From contig CAZINI010000011.1 in the NCBI GenBank assembly GCA_964540575.1, positions 1 through 64,000 on the forward strand: a DNA stretch of 64,000 bases, written 5' to 3'. Positions 52,524 to 61,084 of the stretch are shown here, in pieces (the first letter of the stretch is position 1; each line of letters begins with the position of its first letter). The notes beneath the pieces are model-generated. The model was not told the DNA's origin. It was given only the letters and a program-made list of their open reading frames with translations, and did not search any database. Source of the stretch: UMGS1889 sp964540575. Its GTDB lineage: Bacteria; Bacillota; Clostridia; Oscillospirales; Ruminococcaceae. The position numbers were made by a program, and so were the translations under genes.

Positions 52524-53393
52524 ATGGAAAAAATAAAAATAATGACCGACTCCGCCTGCGATATATCTCCCGAGCAGGAAAAGGAACATAACATTAAAAT
52601 AATGTGCTTCCCTATCACCTTGGGCGACAAGGGATTTATGGAACGTATCGACCTGACCAACGAACAGTTTTACGAAATGATAGAAGCCTCCGACGAGCTG
52701 CCGAAAACCGCTCAGGTAACAGCTCCCCGCTTTGAAGAAGCCTACAAGGAGGTCATGGACGAGGGCTATACCGACCTTATCTACGTTTCCATCGCATCGA
52801 AGGGTTCAAACACCAACGCATCCGCACATATGGCTAGGGACAGCTTCTACGAGGAATATCCCGAAGCAAAGGACAAATTCCGCATTCACATAGTTGACTC
52901 GAAAAACTACACGGGCGTTTATGGCTATCCCGTAATTCAGGCGGCTATCAAGGCTTCAAAGGGTGCTTCCGTTGCGGATATTCTCGCATATTATGAGGAT
53001 TGGTTCTCCTGTGCCGAGGTGCATTTCGGCTGCTACACGCTCAAATATGTAAAGCGTTCGGGACGTGTAAGCTGTGCTGCTGCATTTGTGGGAGAATTGA
53101 TGGGGCTTCGTCCCGTTATCAAGATAGCCGATGCCGTTTCCGTGACCGAAGCAAAGGTCAGGGGCGACAAGGCAGTTATCCCGAAGCTGGCTGAAATAGC
53201 CGCAGACCGTATCATTCCTCAGACACCTTACGTTATCATTCAGGGCGGCAGCAAGGAAAAAGCCGATGAGATGGCAGCCGTCCTCACCAAGCAGTTCGGC
53301 TATCCCCCCGAAATGTATATCCAGATAGGTGCAGCGGTAGCATCCAACGTCGGTCCCAATATTGTGGGATATGTTATCAAGGCACATAAGTGA
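52524..53393 (+). CDS. DegV-family fatty-acid-binding protein
   Basis: 289 residues. IMTDSACDISPEQ at the N-terminus, KTAQVTAPRFEEAYKE, SRDS-like ARDSFYEEYPEAKDKF and GLRPVIKI mark the DegV family, whose members bind fatty acids and pass them to FakA kinase; role here inferred. It follows trmL by 16 bases with AAAGG and ends at a strong terminator. Confidence 0.92.
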   Translation: MEKIKIMTDSACDISPEQEKEHNIKIMCFPITLGDKGFMERIDLTNEQFYEMIEASDELPKTAQVTAPRFEEAYKEVMDEGYTDLIYVSIASKGSNTNASAHMARDSFYEEYPEAKDKFRIHIVDSKNYTGVYGYPVIQAAIKASKGASVADILAYYEDWFSCAEVHFGCYTLKYVKRSGRVSCAAAFVGELMGLRPVIKIADAVSVTEAKVRGDKAVIPKLAEIAADRIIPQTPYVIIQGGSKEKADEMAAVLTKQFGYPPEMYIQIGAAVASNVGPNIVGYVIKAHK

Positions 53394-53407
53394 TTTTGAA
53401 CTAAAGA

Positions 53408-53449
53408 AACGCCCCCGCAAGCTGATTTGAGAAAGCTTGCGGGGGCGTT
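53408..53449. terminator. bidirectional terminator
   Basis: AACGCCCCCGCAAGCT pairs with AGCTTGCGGGGGCGTT, serving degV and the convergent SGNH lipoprotein gene. Confidence 0.8.
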
Positions 53450-53451
53450 TA

Positions 53452-54285
53452 TTAACTATTCTTTATTATCTCATCAAGCACCAGCGTGTAGCATCTGCCC
53501 TTGAAATGAATGCCGTCCTTTTCGGCAAGGTCGGGGTCGAAATATCCCGTGGAATCCTGCAATGGCGTGGTAATGTCAATATATCCGCAGCCGTTTTGTG
53601 CGGCAATGCTTTTCAGCTCCGCATTGTAGTCGTTTATGCGGGACATTATATTCCCCTCATTTTCGCTGTTATAAACCTCGGTAACGGGCGGGATAGACAG
53701 CAGATACACCGAACAGTCCGGGTCTGCCGCCTTTATCTGTGCGGACAGCTCGCTGACGCTGCTCAGCATCGACTCGTTCGACAGCCACTGAATACCGTTT
53801 GAGCCAAGCATTATGTAAACATTTTTCGGCTGAAGCTCGGCAGCTCTGGCGGATACGGTTTTCGTCGAACCGTCGGGCAATTCTATCTCCTTAGTCAGTG
53901 CCGACGACGGATTAAGCCCTATCTTTGCCGCAACGTTATTCTCGCCGATATATCCGTAAGCGGAAAATCCCACGGTTATCGAATCTCCGATAAACAGCGA
54001 ATCGGCAAAATGCTCCTTATATTCCGATGATGACATTGAAGCCGCAGCGGTTGTTTCCGACTGTTCCGTTTCCGACTCGCTTTCGGAAATGTCGGTTTCC
54101 GTTTCGGAAGATGCTTCTGTGGTGGTTTCGGTAGTAGTTTCCGTTTCGGAAACGGTAGTGGTGGTTTCCGTCAACGGCGGAAGTGTGGGCATTGTGCCGT
54201 CAGCGGGGACAGCCCCGTCCTCTATCGCTGAACAGCCTGTAAGTATCAGAGCGGAAGCCGCCAGTACCGCAAGCTTATTTCTCAT
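53452..54285 (-). CDS. SGNH/GDSL-hydrolase lipoprotein
   Basis: 277 residues. Signal peptide with lipobox LILTGCSA (lipidated Cys18), a Thr/Ser/Glu-rich linker (about residues 38-90), then an SGNH hydrolase: FIGDSITVG holds the catalytic Ser and IHFKGRCY the C-terminal Asp-x-x-His. Such surface esterases often deacetylate glycans or peptidoglycan; the window also encodes an MBOAT/DHHW acetylating pair at 16.4-19.4 kb, so opposite activity is conceivable. Its start overlaps the tail of the FeoB-associated gene by 11 bases. Confidence 0.85.
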   Translation of the reverse strand: MRNKLAVLAASALILTGCSAIEDGAVPADGTMPTLPPLTETTTTVSETETTTETTTEASSETETDISESESETEQSETTAAASMSSSEYKEHFADSLFIGDSITVGFSAYGYIGENNVAAKIGLNPSSALTKEIELPDGSTKTVSARAAELQPKNVYIMLGSNGIQWLSNESMLSSVSELSAQIKAADPDCSVYLLSIPPVTEVYNSENEGNIMSRINDYNAELKSIAAQNGCGYIDITTPLQDSTGYFDPDLAEKDGIHFKGRCYTLVLDEIIKNS

Positions 54286-54415
54286 ATTTTTTCATTCCTT
54301 TTCTGCATTTTTTACAATCTCCGCAGCATCCGCCGCAGCCCTTGCGTGACGCTCTCACCGCAAGAAAAAACCATACAGCGATAGCCGCTATCAGAATAAT
54401 GTCAAGAGGGCTCAT
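54275..54415 (-). CDS. FeoB-associated Cys-rich membrane protein
   Basis: 46 residues: a membrane helix (LDIILIAAIAVWFFLAVRAS) followed by a Cys-rich basic tail (KGCGGCCGDCKKCRKG). This is the usual small partner of FeoB in Clostridia and may carry iron from the transporter. AGGAGG precedes the ATG at 54415, which overlaps the feoB stop. Confidence 0.85.
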   Translation of the reverse strand: MSPLDIILIAAIAVWFFLAVRASRKGCGGCCGDCKKCRKGMKKYEK

Positions 54416-56415
54416 ATAAATAATCCTCCTATTGTATAAACGATGAACGCCGATACCCAAGCGACCACACACTGCAGCCCAGCCACATAGGCAGCGGAAA
54501 TTCCGGAATTCATCTCACGTTTTACCGCCGCAATTGCCGCAACGCAGGGGGAATACAGCAGCGTAAAGGTCAAAAAGCTGAATGCGGAAAGCGGAGTGAA
54601 CAGCGTTCCCAGAGCAGCGGGCAATTCGGCAGATGAAGTGCCCATCAGCACGGCAAGGGTGCTGACCACCGTTTCCTTTGCGGTAAATCCCGTAATAAGG
54701 GCGGTGGACGCTCTCCAGTCGCCGAAGCCAAGAGGTGCAAACAGCGGAGAGATGAGCTTTCCTATCAGTGCAAGCAAGCTTTCGGAGCTGTCGGAAACGA
54801 CATTCAGACGAGTGTCAAAGGTCTGCAAAAACCAGATAATGACCGCTGCCGCAAATATTACCGTAAACGCCTTTGTGATGAAATCCTTCGCCTTATCCCA
54901 CATAAGATACGCAACGCTTTTCGCCGAGGGCATTCTGTAATTCGGAAGCTCCATTACAAATGGTATGGGATTTCCCTTGAATTTAGTCCTGCTCATTATT
55001 GATGCACTGACTATTCCGATGACAATTCCCATAACGTACATAAGCATCATCACCAGCGGAGCATTTTTCGGGAAGAACGCCGCCGTGAAAACCGCATAAA
55101 TAGGCAGTTTAGCTGAACAGCTCATAAACGGCGTCAGGAAAATGGTCATAGTCCTGTCACGGTCGCTGGACAGCGTCCTGGTCGCCATTACAGCGGGGAC
55201 GGTGCAGCCGAAGCCGATAAGCATAGGCACAAAGCTTCGTCCCGAAAGTCCTATCTTTCGGAGCAGCTTATCCATTACGAAAGCCACCCTCGCCATATAT
55301 CCGCTGTCCTCCAAAATGGACAGAAAGAAAAACAGCGTTACAATTGTGGGCAGGAAGCTGAGTATGCTCCCCACACCCGCAAAAATTCCGTCAATTATCA
55401 GGCTGTGGACTATGGGATTCAAGCCGTAAACGGTCAGTGCATTGTCTGCCAGTTCCGTGATCTTATCAATGCCGATGCTGAGCAGGTCGCTTAAAAATGC
55501 ACCGATAACGTTGAATGTCAGCCAGAAAATAGTCAGCATTATCAGCAGAAAAACAGGCAAAGCAAGGTATTTTCCCGTAAGAATTTTGTCTATTTTTACG
55601 CTTCGGATATGCTCCTTGCTCTCCTTCGGCTTTACTACCGCCGCCGCACAGAGCTTTTCGATGAAGTCATACCGCATTTCGGCAAGAGCGGCATTTCTGT
55701 CCAGCCCTGCCTCCTGCTCCATTTCGGTAATGCTGTGTTCAACCATATCCTTTTCGTTTTCGTTGATAGCCAGCATTTCGATAATGTCCGAATCGCCCTC
55801 AACAAGCTTTGTTGCGGCGAATTTTCTTGATATTCCCGCCATATCGGCGTGGTCCTCGATAAGATGAGTAACGGCGTGAATGCATCTATGTACCGCTCCC
55901 GAACAAAAGTCGGTCTTTTTCGGGAGTATCTTCCCTTTAGCGACCTTTTCAAGCTTTCGGATAAGCTCGTCGATACCCTCATTTTTTGCGGCACTTATTG
56001 GCACAACGGGTATTCCCAGACGGCTTGAAAGCTCAGAAACATTCACCGTTCCGCCGTTGTTTCGCATCTCGTCCATCATATTCAGTGCCAGCACCGTGGG
56101 GATATTCATCTCCAGAAGCTGCAGCGAAAGATACAAATTTCGCTCGATATTTGTGGCATCTACGATATTGATGATTGCTCCGGGTTTTTCCTTAATAAGG
56201 AAATCACGGGTGACAATCTCCTCGTTGGTATACGGTCTTATGGAGTATATTCCGGGCAGGTCTACCACCGTCATATCCTCGTGACCTCTGATAGTTCCGC
56301 TTTTCTGCTCGACGGTAACGCCGGGGAAATTTCCGACGTGCTGATTAGAGCCTGTAAGCTGATTGAACAAAGTGGTTTTTCCGCAGTTCTGATTGCCTGC
56401 CAGTGCAATTATCAT
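54412..56415 (-). CDS. feoB: ferrous iron transporter B
   Basis: 667 residues. The N-terminal G domain (about 1-170) has GNQNCGKTTLFNQLTG (G1), VEQ and DLPGIYSI (G2/G3) and ALNMMDEM (G4). A helical GDI region follows (about 170-280). The membrane part (about 285-667) carries the paired Gate and nucleoside-recognition helices (VPMLIGFGCTVPAVMATR). It imports Fe2+ across the membrane under anaerobic conditions, together with FeoA (upstream) and the Cys-rich protein (downstream). Confidence 0.96.
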   Translation of the reverse strand: MIIALAGNQNCGKTTLFNQLTGSNQHVGNFPGVTVEQKSGTIRGHEDMTVVDLPGIYSIRPYTNEEIVTRDFLIKEKPGAIINIVDATNIERNLYLSLQLLEMNIPTVLALNMMDEMRNNGGTVNVSELSSRLGIPVVPISAAKNEGIDELIRKLEKVAKGKILPKKTDFCSGAVHRCIHAVTHLIEDHADMAGISRKFAATKLVEGDSDIIEMLAINENEKDMVEHSITEMEQEAGLDRNAALAEMRYDFIEKLCAAAVVKPKESKEHIRSVKIDKILTGKYLALPVFLLIMLTIFWLTFNVIGAFLSDLLSIGIDKITELADNALTVYGLNPIVHSLIIDGIFAGVGSILSFLPTIVTLFFFLSILEDSGYMARVAFVMDKLLRKIGLSGRSFVPMLIGFGCTVPAVMATRTLSSDRDRTMTIFLTPFMSCSAKLPIYAVFTAAFFPKNAPLVMMLMYVMGIVIGIVSASIMSRTKFKGNPIPFVMELPNYRMPSAKSVAYLMWDKAKDFITKAFTVIFAAAVIIWFLQTFDTRLNVVSDSSESLLALIGKLISPLFAPLGFGDWRASTALITGFTAKETVVSTLAVLMGTSSAELPAALGTLFTPLSAFSFLTFTLLYSPCVAAIAAVKREMNSGISAAYVAGLQCVVAWVSAFIVYTIGGLFI

Positions 56416-56642
56416 TGAGATACCTCCTCGACGGAGATCTCCTTTGCATCGTCAAGCCGTATTGTCAGCTCATATCCCCGCAAATGCAGCTCGATAGGGT
56501 CGCCCAGCGGTGCGACCTTTCGCACGGTCACCTTTGTTTTCGGGATAAGCCCCATATCCAGCAGACGGCATCTGAGTGCCCCCTCGCCGCCTACCGAGGT
56601 TATGACAGCGGACTGTCCGGGCTTTAACATATCAAGAGTCAT
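56412..56642 (-). CDS. feoA: ferrous iron transport protein A
   Basis: 76 residues, SH3-like FeoA domain (LLDMGLIPKTKVTVRKVAPL is the core). It assists FeoB. The ATG at 56642 lies 9 bases beyond GGAG; the earlier TTG at 56657 and ATG at 56651 overlap that site. Start of feoB overlaps the feoA stop as ATGA, so the genes are coupled. Confidence 0.92.
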   Translation of the reverse strand: MTLDMLKPGQSAVITSVGGEGALRCRLLDMGLIPKTKVTVRKVAPLGDPIELHLRGYELTIRLDDAKEISVEEVSQ

Positions 56643-56699
56643 TAAGCTCATCTCCAAATAAAATATATATTATGACTCATTGCAAATATCGTAAATACG

Positions 56700-58511
56700 T
56701 CATTCGTCAAGCTTCAGCACCGACATAAACGCCTCCTGAGGAACCTCAACGGTACCCAGCTGACGCATACGCTTTTTACCTTCCTTCTGCTTTTCAAGCA
56801 GCTTTTTCTTTCGGGTAATATCGCCGCCGTAGCACTTGGCAAGTACGTCCTTTCGGAGAGCCTTGACTGTTTCACGGGCAATAATTTTCCCGCCGACCGC
56901 CGCTTGGATAGGTATCTCAAACATCTGTCTTGGGATATTGTCCTTCAGCTTTTCAGCCATCTTTCTTGCACGGGGATATGCCTTGTCGGCGTGAACGATA
57001 AATGACAGAGCGTCCACAATATCGCCGTTCAACAAAATATCCAGCTTGACAAGCTTTGAGGGTGCATAGCCCATCATTTCATAGTCAAAGGACGCATAGC
57101 CCTTTGTCCTTGATTTCAGTGCATCGAAGAAGTCGTAAACTATCTCGTTCAGCGGAAGCTCATAGTGAAGCTCCACTCTTGTCGCATCGAGATATTTCAT
57201 ATCTTTGAATATTCCACGTCTATCCTGACACAGTTCCATAATATTTCCTACATAATCGGACGGCGTAAGAATGTTCGCCTTAACCATCGGCTCTTCGGCA
57301 CATTTTATCTCGGAAACATCGGGGAAATTGGTAGGATTATCGATATAAACAGTTTCGCCGTTTGTCAAATCAACCTTGTAAACAACAGACGGTGCAGTTG
57401 TTATCAGGTCGAGATTGAACTCACGCTCCAGACGCTCCTGAATTATCTCCATATGAAGAAGTCCCAGAAAACCGCAGCGGAAGCCGAAGCCCAGTGCAAT
57501 GGAGGTTTCAGGCTCAAAGGACAGCGAAGCGTCGTTCAGGCGAAGCTTTTCCAGAGCATCACGCAAATCGCCGTAACGGGCACCGTCCGCAGGGTAAATA
57601 CCCGAGAACACCATAGGATTTACCTCACGGTAACCGGGAAGCGGCTCGGCACAGGGATTTTCGGCATTTGTCACCGTATCGCCCACCTTTGTATCGCCGA
57701 TGCTCTTTATGGAAGCGGCAATGTAGCCGACCTCACCCGCCGAAATTCCATCAGCATTGGCAACAAGCTCGGTAGCACCCATATATCCCGCCTCAACAAC
57801 GGTAAACTCAGCCCCCGTTGCCATCAGATGAATGGTATCTCCCGGCTTAACACTGCCCTCTTTCACCCTTACATAGATGATTACGCCCTTGTAGCTGTCA
57901 TAGTAGCAGTCGAAAATAAGAGCACTCAGCGGCTTGTTGAGGTCGCCCTTGGGTGCGGGAATGTCGGTTATCACCCGCTCCAAGACCTCTTTAATGTTGG
58001 TTCCCATTTTTGCGGAGATCTTCGGTGCGTCCATAGCGGGAATGCCGATGACGTTTTCCACCTCTGCACAAACCCTCTCAGGCTCGGCGGACGGCAGGTC
58101 TATTTTATTGACAACGGGAACAACTTCAAGGTCATGCTCAATAGCAAGATAGGTGTTTGCCAGCGTCTGAGCCTCAATTCCCTGAGATGCGTCAACCACC
58201 AGAACAGCACCCTCGCATGCGGCAAGAGAACGGGAAACCTCATAGTTGAAGTCAACATGTCCCGGCGTGTCGATAAGGTTGAAAACATAGGTCTGACCGT
58301 CATCAGCCGTATAGTTCAGACGGACAGCTCTCGCTTTTATGGTAATGCCTCTCTCTCGTTCAATATCCATATTATCCAGAAGCTGATCCTCCATATCCCT
58401 GAGAGATACGGTGGAGGTCAGCTCCAGAATTCGGTCGGCAAGGGTGGATTTTCCGTGGTCGATATGAGCAATTATGCAGAAATTTCGTATATTTTCCTGT
58501 GGTATCGGCAA
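56700..58511 (-). CDS. lepA: elongation factor 4
   Basis: 603 residues, ribosome-binding back-translocase GTPase. G1 AHIDHGKSTLADRIL, G3 DTPGHVDF and G4 NKIDLP are intact, followed by domains II-IV and the LepA-specific C-terminal part ending KKRMRQLGTVEVPQEAFM. TTG 58511 is the start, 8 bases beyond AGGAG; it gives the family N-terminus PIPQENIRNFCIIAHID. It is the last gene before the tRNA pair. Confidence 0.96.
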   Translation of the reverse strand: MPIPQENIRNFCIIAHIDHGKSTLADRILELTSTVSLRDMEDQLLDNMDIERERGITIKARAVRLNYTADDGQTYVFNLIDTPGHVDFNYEVSRSLAACEGAVLVVDASQGIEAQTLANTYLAIEHDLEVVPVVNKIDLPSAEPERVCAEVENVIGIPAMDAPKISAKMGTNIKEVLERVITDIPAPKGDLNKPLSALIFDCYYDSYKGVIIYVRVKEGSVKPGDTIHLMATGAEFTVVEAGYMGATELVANADGISAGEVGYIAASIKSIGDTKVGDTVTNAENPCAEPLPGYREVNPMVFSGIYPADGARYGDLRDALEKLRLNDASLSFEPETSIALGFGFRCGFLGLLHMEIIQERLEREFNLDLITTAPSVVYKVDLTNGETVYIDNPTNFPDVSEIKCAEEPMVKANILTPSDYVGNIMELCQDRRGIFKDMKYLDATRVELHYELPLNEIVYDFFDALKSRTKGYASFDYEMMGYAPSKLVKLDILLNGDIVDALSFIVHADKAYPRARKMAEKLKDNIPRQMFEIPIQAAVGGKIIARETVKALRKDVLAKCYGGDITRKKKLLEKQKEGKKRMRQLGTVEVPQEAFMSVLKLDE

Positions 58512-58610
58512 GTCGATCGCTCCTTCAATTCAATTCATACTTTAATATTATACCATATTGCTATGACTTTGTAAAGCAATCGAACTTATAAAAAAATATA
58601 AAAATTTATC

Positions 58611-58639
58611 TTGACAATGGTATTTTTTTGTGATATAAT
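58611..58639 (+). promoter_or_regulatory. promoter of the tRNA-Ala pair
   Basis: TTGACA (58611-58616), 17 bases, TATAAT (58634-58639), about 30 bases before the first tRNA. Confidence 0.85.
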
Positions 58640-58670
58640 GTTTATGCAGTTTGGAAAGAACTGTTCCCGT

Positions 58671-58746
58671 GGGGGCGTAGCGCAGTTGGGAGCGTGTTTG
58701 AATGGCATTCAAAAGGTCGAGGGTTCGATCCCCTTCGTCTCCACCA
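58671..58746 (+). tRNA. tRNA-Ala (GGC)
   Basis: A complete cloverleaf: acceptor GGGGGCG/CGTCTCC with two G-U pairs, D-arm GCGCAGTTGGGAGCG, anticodon stem TTTGA/TCAAA with loop ATGGCAT, T-arm around GTTCGAT, encoded CCA. The anticodon GGC reads GCC and GCU. Confidence 0.95.
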
Positions 58747-58754
58747 AGAGTATT

Positions 58755-58777
58755 CCGCCGCCGATAAACGGCGGCGG
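58755..58777. terminator. hairpin between the two tRNA genes
   Basis: CCGCCGCCG pairs with CGGCGGCGG across ATAAA. Only three T follow, so it may be a processing stem rather than a terminator. Confidence 0.45.
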
Positions 58778-58793
58778 TTTACGTTTTCATCTC

Positions 58794-58869
58794 GGGGGTA
58801 TAGCTCAGTTGGGAGAGCGGTTGCTTCGCATGTAACAGGTCAGGGGTTCGAATCCCCTTATCTCCACCA
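58794..58869 (+). tRNA. tRNA-Ala (CGC)
   Basis: Cloverleaf with acceptor GGGGGTA/TATCTCC, D-arm GCTCAGTTGGGAGAGC, anticodon stem GTTGC/GTAAC with loop TTCGCAT, T-arm around GTTCGAA, encoded CCA. Anticodon CGC reads GCG. It marks the left edge of the accessory island. Confidence 0.95.
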
Positions 58870-58870
58870 T

Positions 58871-58907
58871 AAAAAACGGCGTAGATAACATATCTACGCC
58901 GTTTTTT
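58871..58907 (+). terminator. terminator of the tRNA pair
   Basis: AAAAAACGGCGTAGAT and ATCTACGCCGTTTTTT form a 16-bp stem, with the T-run as its 3' arm. Confidence 0.85.
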
Positions 58908-58970
58908 ATGTTTAAATAACCCACTTAATAACCCACTTTCAATATAAGATAAGATTCCACTCTGTTAATA

Positions 58971-58989
58971 ATTCCCCACCGGGGAATTA
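58971..58989. repeat. 19-bp near-palindrome, left copy
   Basis: AATTCCCCACCGGGGAATT. An identical copy lies at 59436-59454, so the pair brackets the toxin-antitoxin remnant. Confidence 0.6.
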
Positions 58990-59151
58990 TCATCTTTCTT
59001 TTTTCGATTTGTTCTGTTCATCTCGTTCGGCAGCTGCATCCTGCACATTATCCGACCATTCGCTAACAGACATAACCTTATCATCAACTTTAGCCAGATC
59101 CCGTACATATTTCATATCAAGAGTGTACAGCTTCAATCTTTTCCTGTGCAT
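58990..59151 (-). pseudogene. N-terminal remnant of a ToxN/AbiQ-type type III toxin
   Basis: 53 residues. The first 30 (LKLYTLDMKYVRDLAKVDDK and onward) match the start of ToxN/AbiQ endoribonuclease toxins, whose hallmark is KxYT..xKY..L...D.KV. Full-length toxins have about 160-200 residues, so the catalytic body is missing; the last 23 residues, highly charged, do not resemble ToxN. GGAGG lies 4 bases before the ATG, and the repeat array and terminator upstream have the exact type III layout. It cannot be an active toxin. Confidence 0.65.
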
Positions 59152-59175
59152 ATGTCCTCCAACCTAAAAACAAAA

Positions 59176-59196
59176 GGCTGCGAAAAAATCGCAGCC
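59176..59196 (-). terminator. terminator between antitoxin RNA and toxin
   Basis: On the minus strand GGCTGCGA-TTTTT-TCGCAGCC is followed by TTTTGTTTTT. In type III systems this terminator sets the antitoxin-to-toxin ratio. Confidence 0.75.
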
Positions 59197-59199
59197 ATA

Positions 59200-59303
59200 G
59201 CTTTTAAAACTCCCACTCTCAGTAGGGTCCACTGCTTTTAAAACTCCCACTCTCAGTAGGGACTACTGCTTTTAAAACTCCCACTTATACGGTAGGGACT
59301 ACC
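59200..59303 (-). ncRNA. ToxI-like antitoxin repeat array (3 x 34 nt)
   Basis: Three head-to-tail units without spacers: 59200-59233, 59234-59267 and a diverged third, 59268-59303. Units 1 and 2 differ at three positions. On the minus strand each holds GTGGGAG-TTTTAAAAGC and a CCCTACTG block. The array lies between a consensus promoter and a terminator, just upstream of a ToxN-like start. Type III antitoxins are made of 2-6 such repeats of 34-44 nt that fold as pseudoknots and bind the toxin as RNA. Confidence 0.7.
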
Positions 59304-59361
59304 TCTTTTTACAAAAGCACAAAGCTTTCATACGATAAGCATTTCGCTTACCGCCATCTAT

Positions 59362-59390
59362 ATTATACCCTGTTATTAAGGAAATGTCAA
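59362..59390 (-). promoter_or_regulatory. perfect promoter of the antitoxin array
   Basis: TTGACA (59390-59385), 17 bases, TATAAT (59367-59362) on the minus strand. The antitoxin RNA would start near 59355. Confidence 0.85.
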
Positions 59391-59401
59391 TAGTAGAAAA
59401 A

Positions 59402-59430
59402 ACGGGACAGCAAATACTATGCCGTCCCGT
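59402..59430 (-). terminator. terminator after the helicase fragment
   Basis: ACGGGACAGC pairs with GCCGTCCCGT (one mismatch). On the minus strand it is followed by TTTTTTC, 47 bases beyond the helicase stop codon and just upstream of the antitoxin promoter. Confidence 0.75.
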
Positions 59431-59435
59431 CCATC

Positions 59436-59454
59436 AATTCCCCACCGGGGAATT
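59436..59454. repeat. 19-bp near-palindrome, right copy
   Basis: AATTCCCCACCGGGGAATT, identical to the copy at 58971-58989. A related GGGGAAAAATTCC follows directly. Confidence 0.6.
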
Positions 59455-59476
59455 TTTCCCCATCGTGGAATTTCTC

Positions 59477-60796
59477 TTATAAACTCATATCGTCATTCTT
59501 CCTGCTTATGTCCTCACCAGCAACAGCAGGCTCATACCCCTGCTGCTCAATATTATCAAGCCAAGTGTCGGTGAAATCAAGCACACTTGTCATCTGCTGA
59601 ACGGATTGAGGAGTAGGCTCTGCATCGGGGTCATAAGTTTCGTAAATGCCCATACCGCTGTTCTCATAGCTTACGGGGACAACTTTTTCTTTTTCGTAAT
59701 CCACCTTAAAGCAGATAAGCGGGTCATACATCAGATCGCCGTTCTGCTCATAAGTGTGTGCAACAGAGAAAATATCTCCGTGCAGCTCTACGGAAAGAGT
59801 ATCCCAGCCCTCGCCTGCTTCAAACCTCATCGCACCGCACTTTCCGAACAAAACATCGGGGAAAGTTTCGGAAAATCTCTCGTAAATATCCTTATTCAGA
59901 GTATCATCGGTAAGCTCAAACCTCGTCAGTTCCTCGTGTACTTCCGCAAGCCTTGTTTCTGCCTTTAAAAGCTCATCGGCTTTCGGGAACGGCACTTCCA
60001 CGTCAATTTTCATCTGTTCAAGCTCCGCTTTCATTGTATCCACCTTTTCCTGTGACTGCCGAATATCCTTACCGATATTATTGATACAGTTGTCAAGACG
60101 GATTATATTTCCGATATTGGTTTCGGGATTAAGGTCACAATAGTGGTGCTTTTCGCCCTCAAGACAAGCCTTTGTCTGTTTGGTTATGGTATCGAAAAGC
60201 AGCGATAATTTCATTCCACGATATTCGCCTACGGGTATTGTCTTTCCTTCCGCAAGCCTTCCGATATTGCTGCCGATAGCCGCTTTCAGAGCTTCTCCGC
60301 CCTCTGCACGGTCGGTATATACCCTGTCACCTATCTTTATGGGATATATCTCCTTGCCTTCCTCGGTCAAAACCCTTGGCTGAGAATTGGCAGTATCAAA
60401 ATCTGCCTTATTATGCTTGATATGCAGCTCCGCCGCCTGAATTGCAGCGGGAATTTTCACACGAATATTATCCTGCAATTCATATATCTTTTCAGAATAG
60501 CGGGACTTCTCCGATTTCAGCTCCTTGATTTGTGTCTGGAGCTGCATCTCCTCTTTGATTAGGACGTTGCCTGCACACAAAGCCTTTACCTCCGCATAGT
60601 CAAGAGCCTGCTCGTCAATATCCGCACAAGTTCTCTCCGGGGTTTTGGAAGTCATTATCTGACTGATAAACCTCTGCTTATTCTCCAAAATCTGATACAA
60701 GTACGCATCGAAGCTCTTGTCGGTAACGTACCGGAATATATCGACTTCGGGGTTTTCATTGCCCTGTCGCTCGATACGACCGTTCCTTTGCTCCAT
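59477..60796 (-). pseudogene. C-terminal part of an integrative-element SNF2 helicase
   Basis: About 440 residues remain. They begin inside helicase motif VI (DMEQRNGRIERQGNENPEVD, the Q..GR..R.G pattern) and continue through VDIFRYVTDKSFDAYLYQIL, a coiled coil and a domain found at the C-terminus of the 2,500-3,000-residue DEAD/SNF2 helicase-methylase proteins of Clostridia conjugative elements. Motifs I-V are missing. Upstream of about 60798 the frame is unrelated, and no ribosome site precedes ATG 60796, so expression is doubtful. An intact terminator remains downstream. Confidence 0.75.
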
Positions 60797-60901
60797 ATCG
60801 GAGGAACAATTTATACGGAACATTTCAAGAAAACCAACCGAACAAGCCGTAATGTATTGAAAAAAGCAATAAATACGTTGTATTATGACTATATACAAAC
60901 A

Positions 60902-60945
60902 AAATCAGCCGTGGCTACTTTCTTATGTGCAGCCACGGCTGATTT
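60902..60945. terminator. bidirectional terminator
   Basis: AAATCAGCCGTGGCT pairs perfectly with AGCCACGGCTGATTT, 105 bases from the broken end of the helicase fragment. Confidence 0.75.
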
Positions 60946-61084
60946 TTTGGTTTTCAAATTCCGAACAGTATGTATGTGCAGCACAATAAGGTAGTACTCT
61001 TCCTATAAATGTGTACTTAGAGTTCCTGTATGTATGAATATATAAGAAGTATAATTCTTATATAGGAAGCAAGGGGGAACTAAA

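Noticed and set aside
54410..54472. 65-residue version of the FeoB-associated protein
   Set aside because: The extra N-terminal residues lie inside feoB and have no ribosome site; AGGAGG places the start at 54415.
57165..58574. 469-codon plus-strand frame opposite lepA
   Set aside because: It is the shadow of lepA: no ribosome site, no known motif, and lepA itself is complete.
59200..59303. Tandem repeats as a CRISPR array
   Set aside because: The 34-nt units follow each other without spacers, differ between copies and lie between a promoter and a terminator; no cas genes are nearby.
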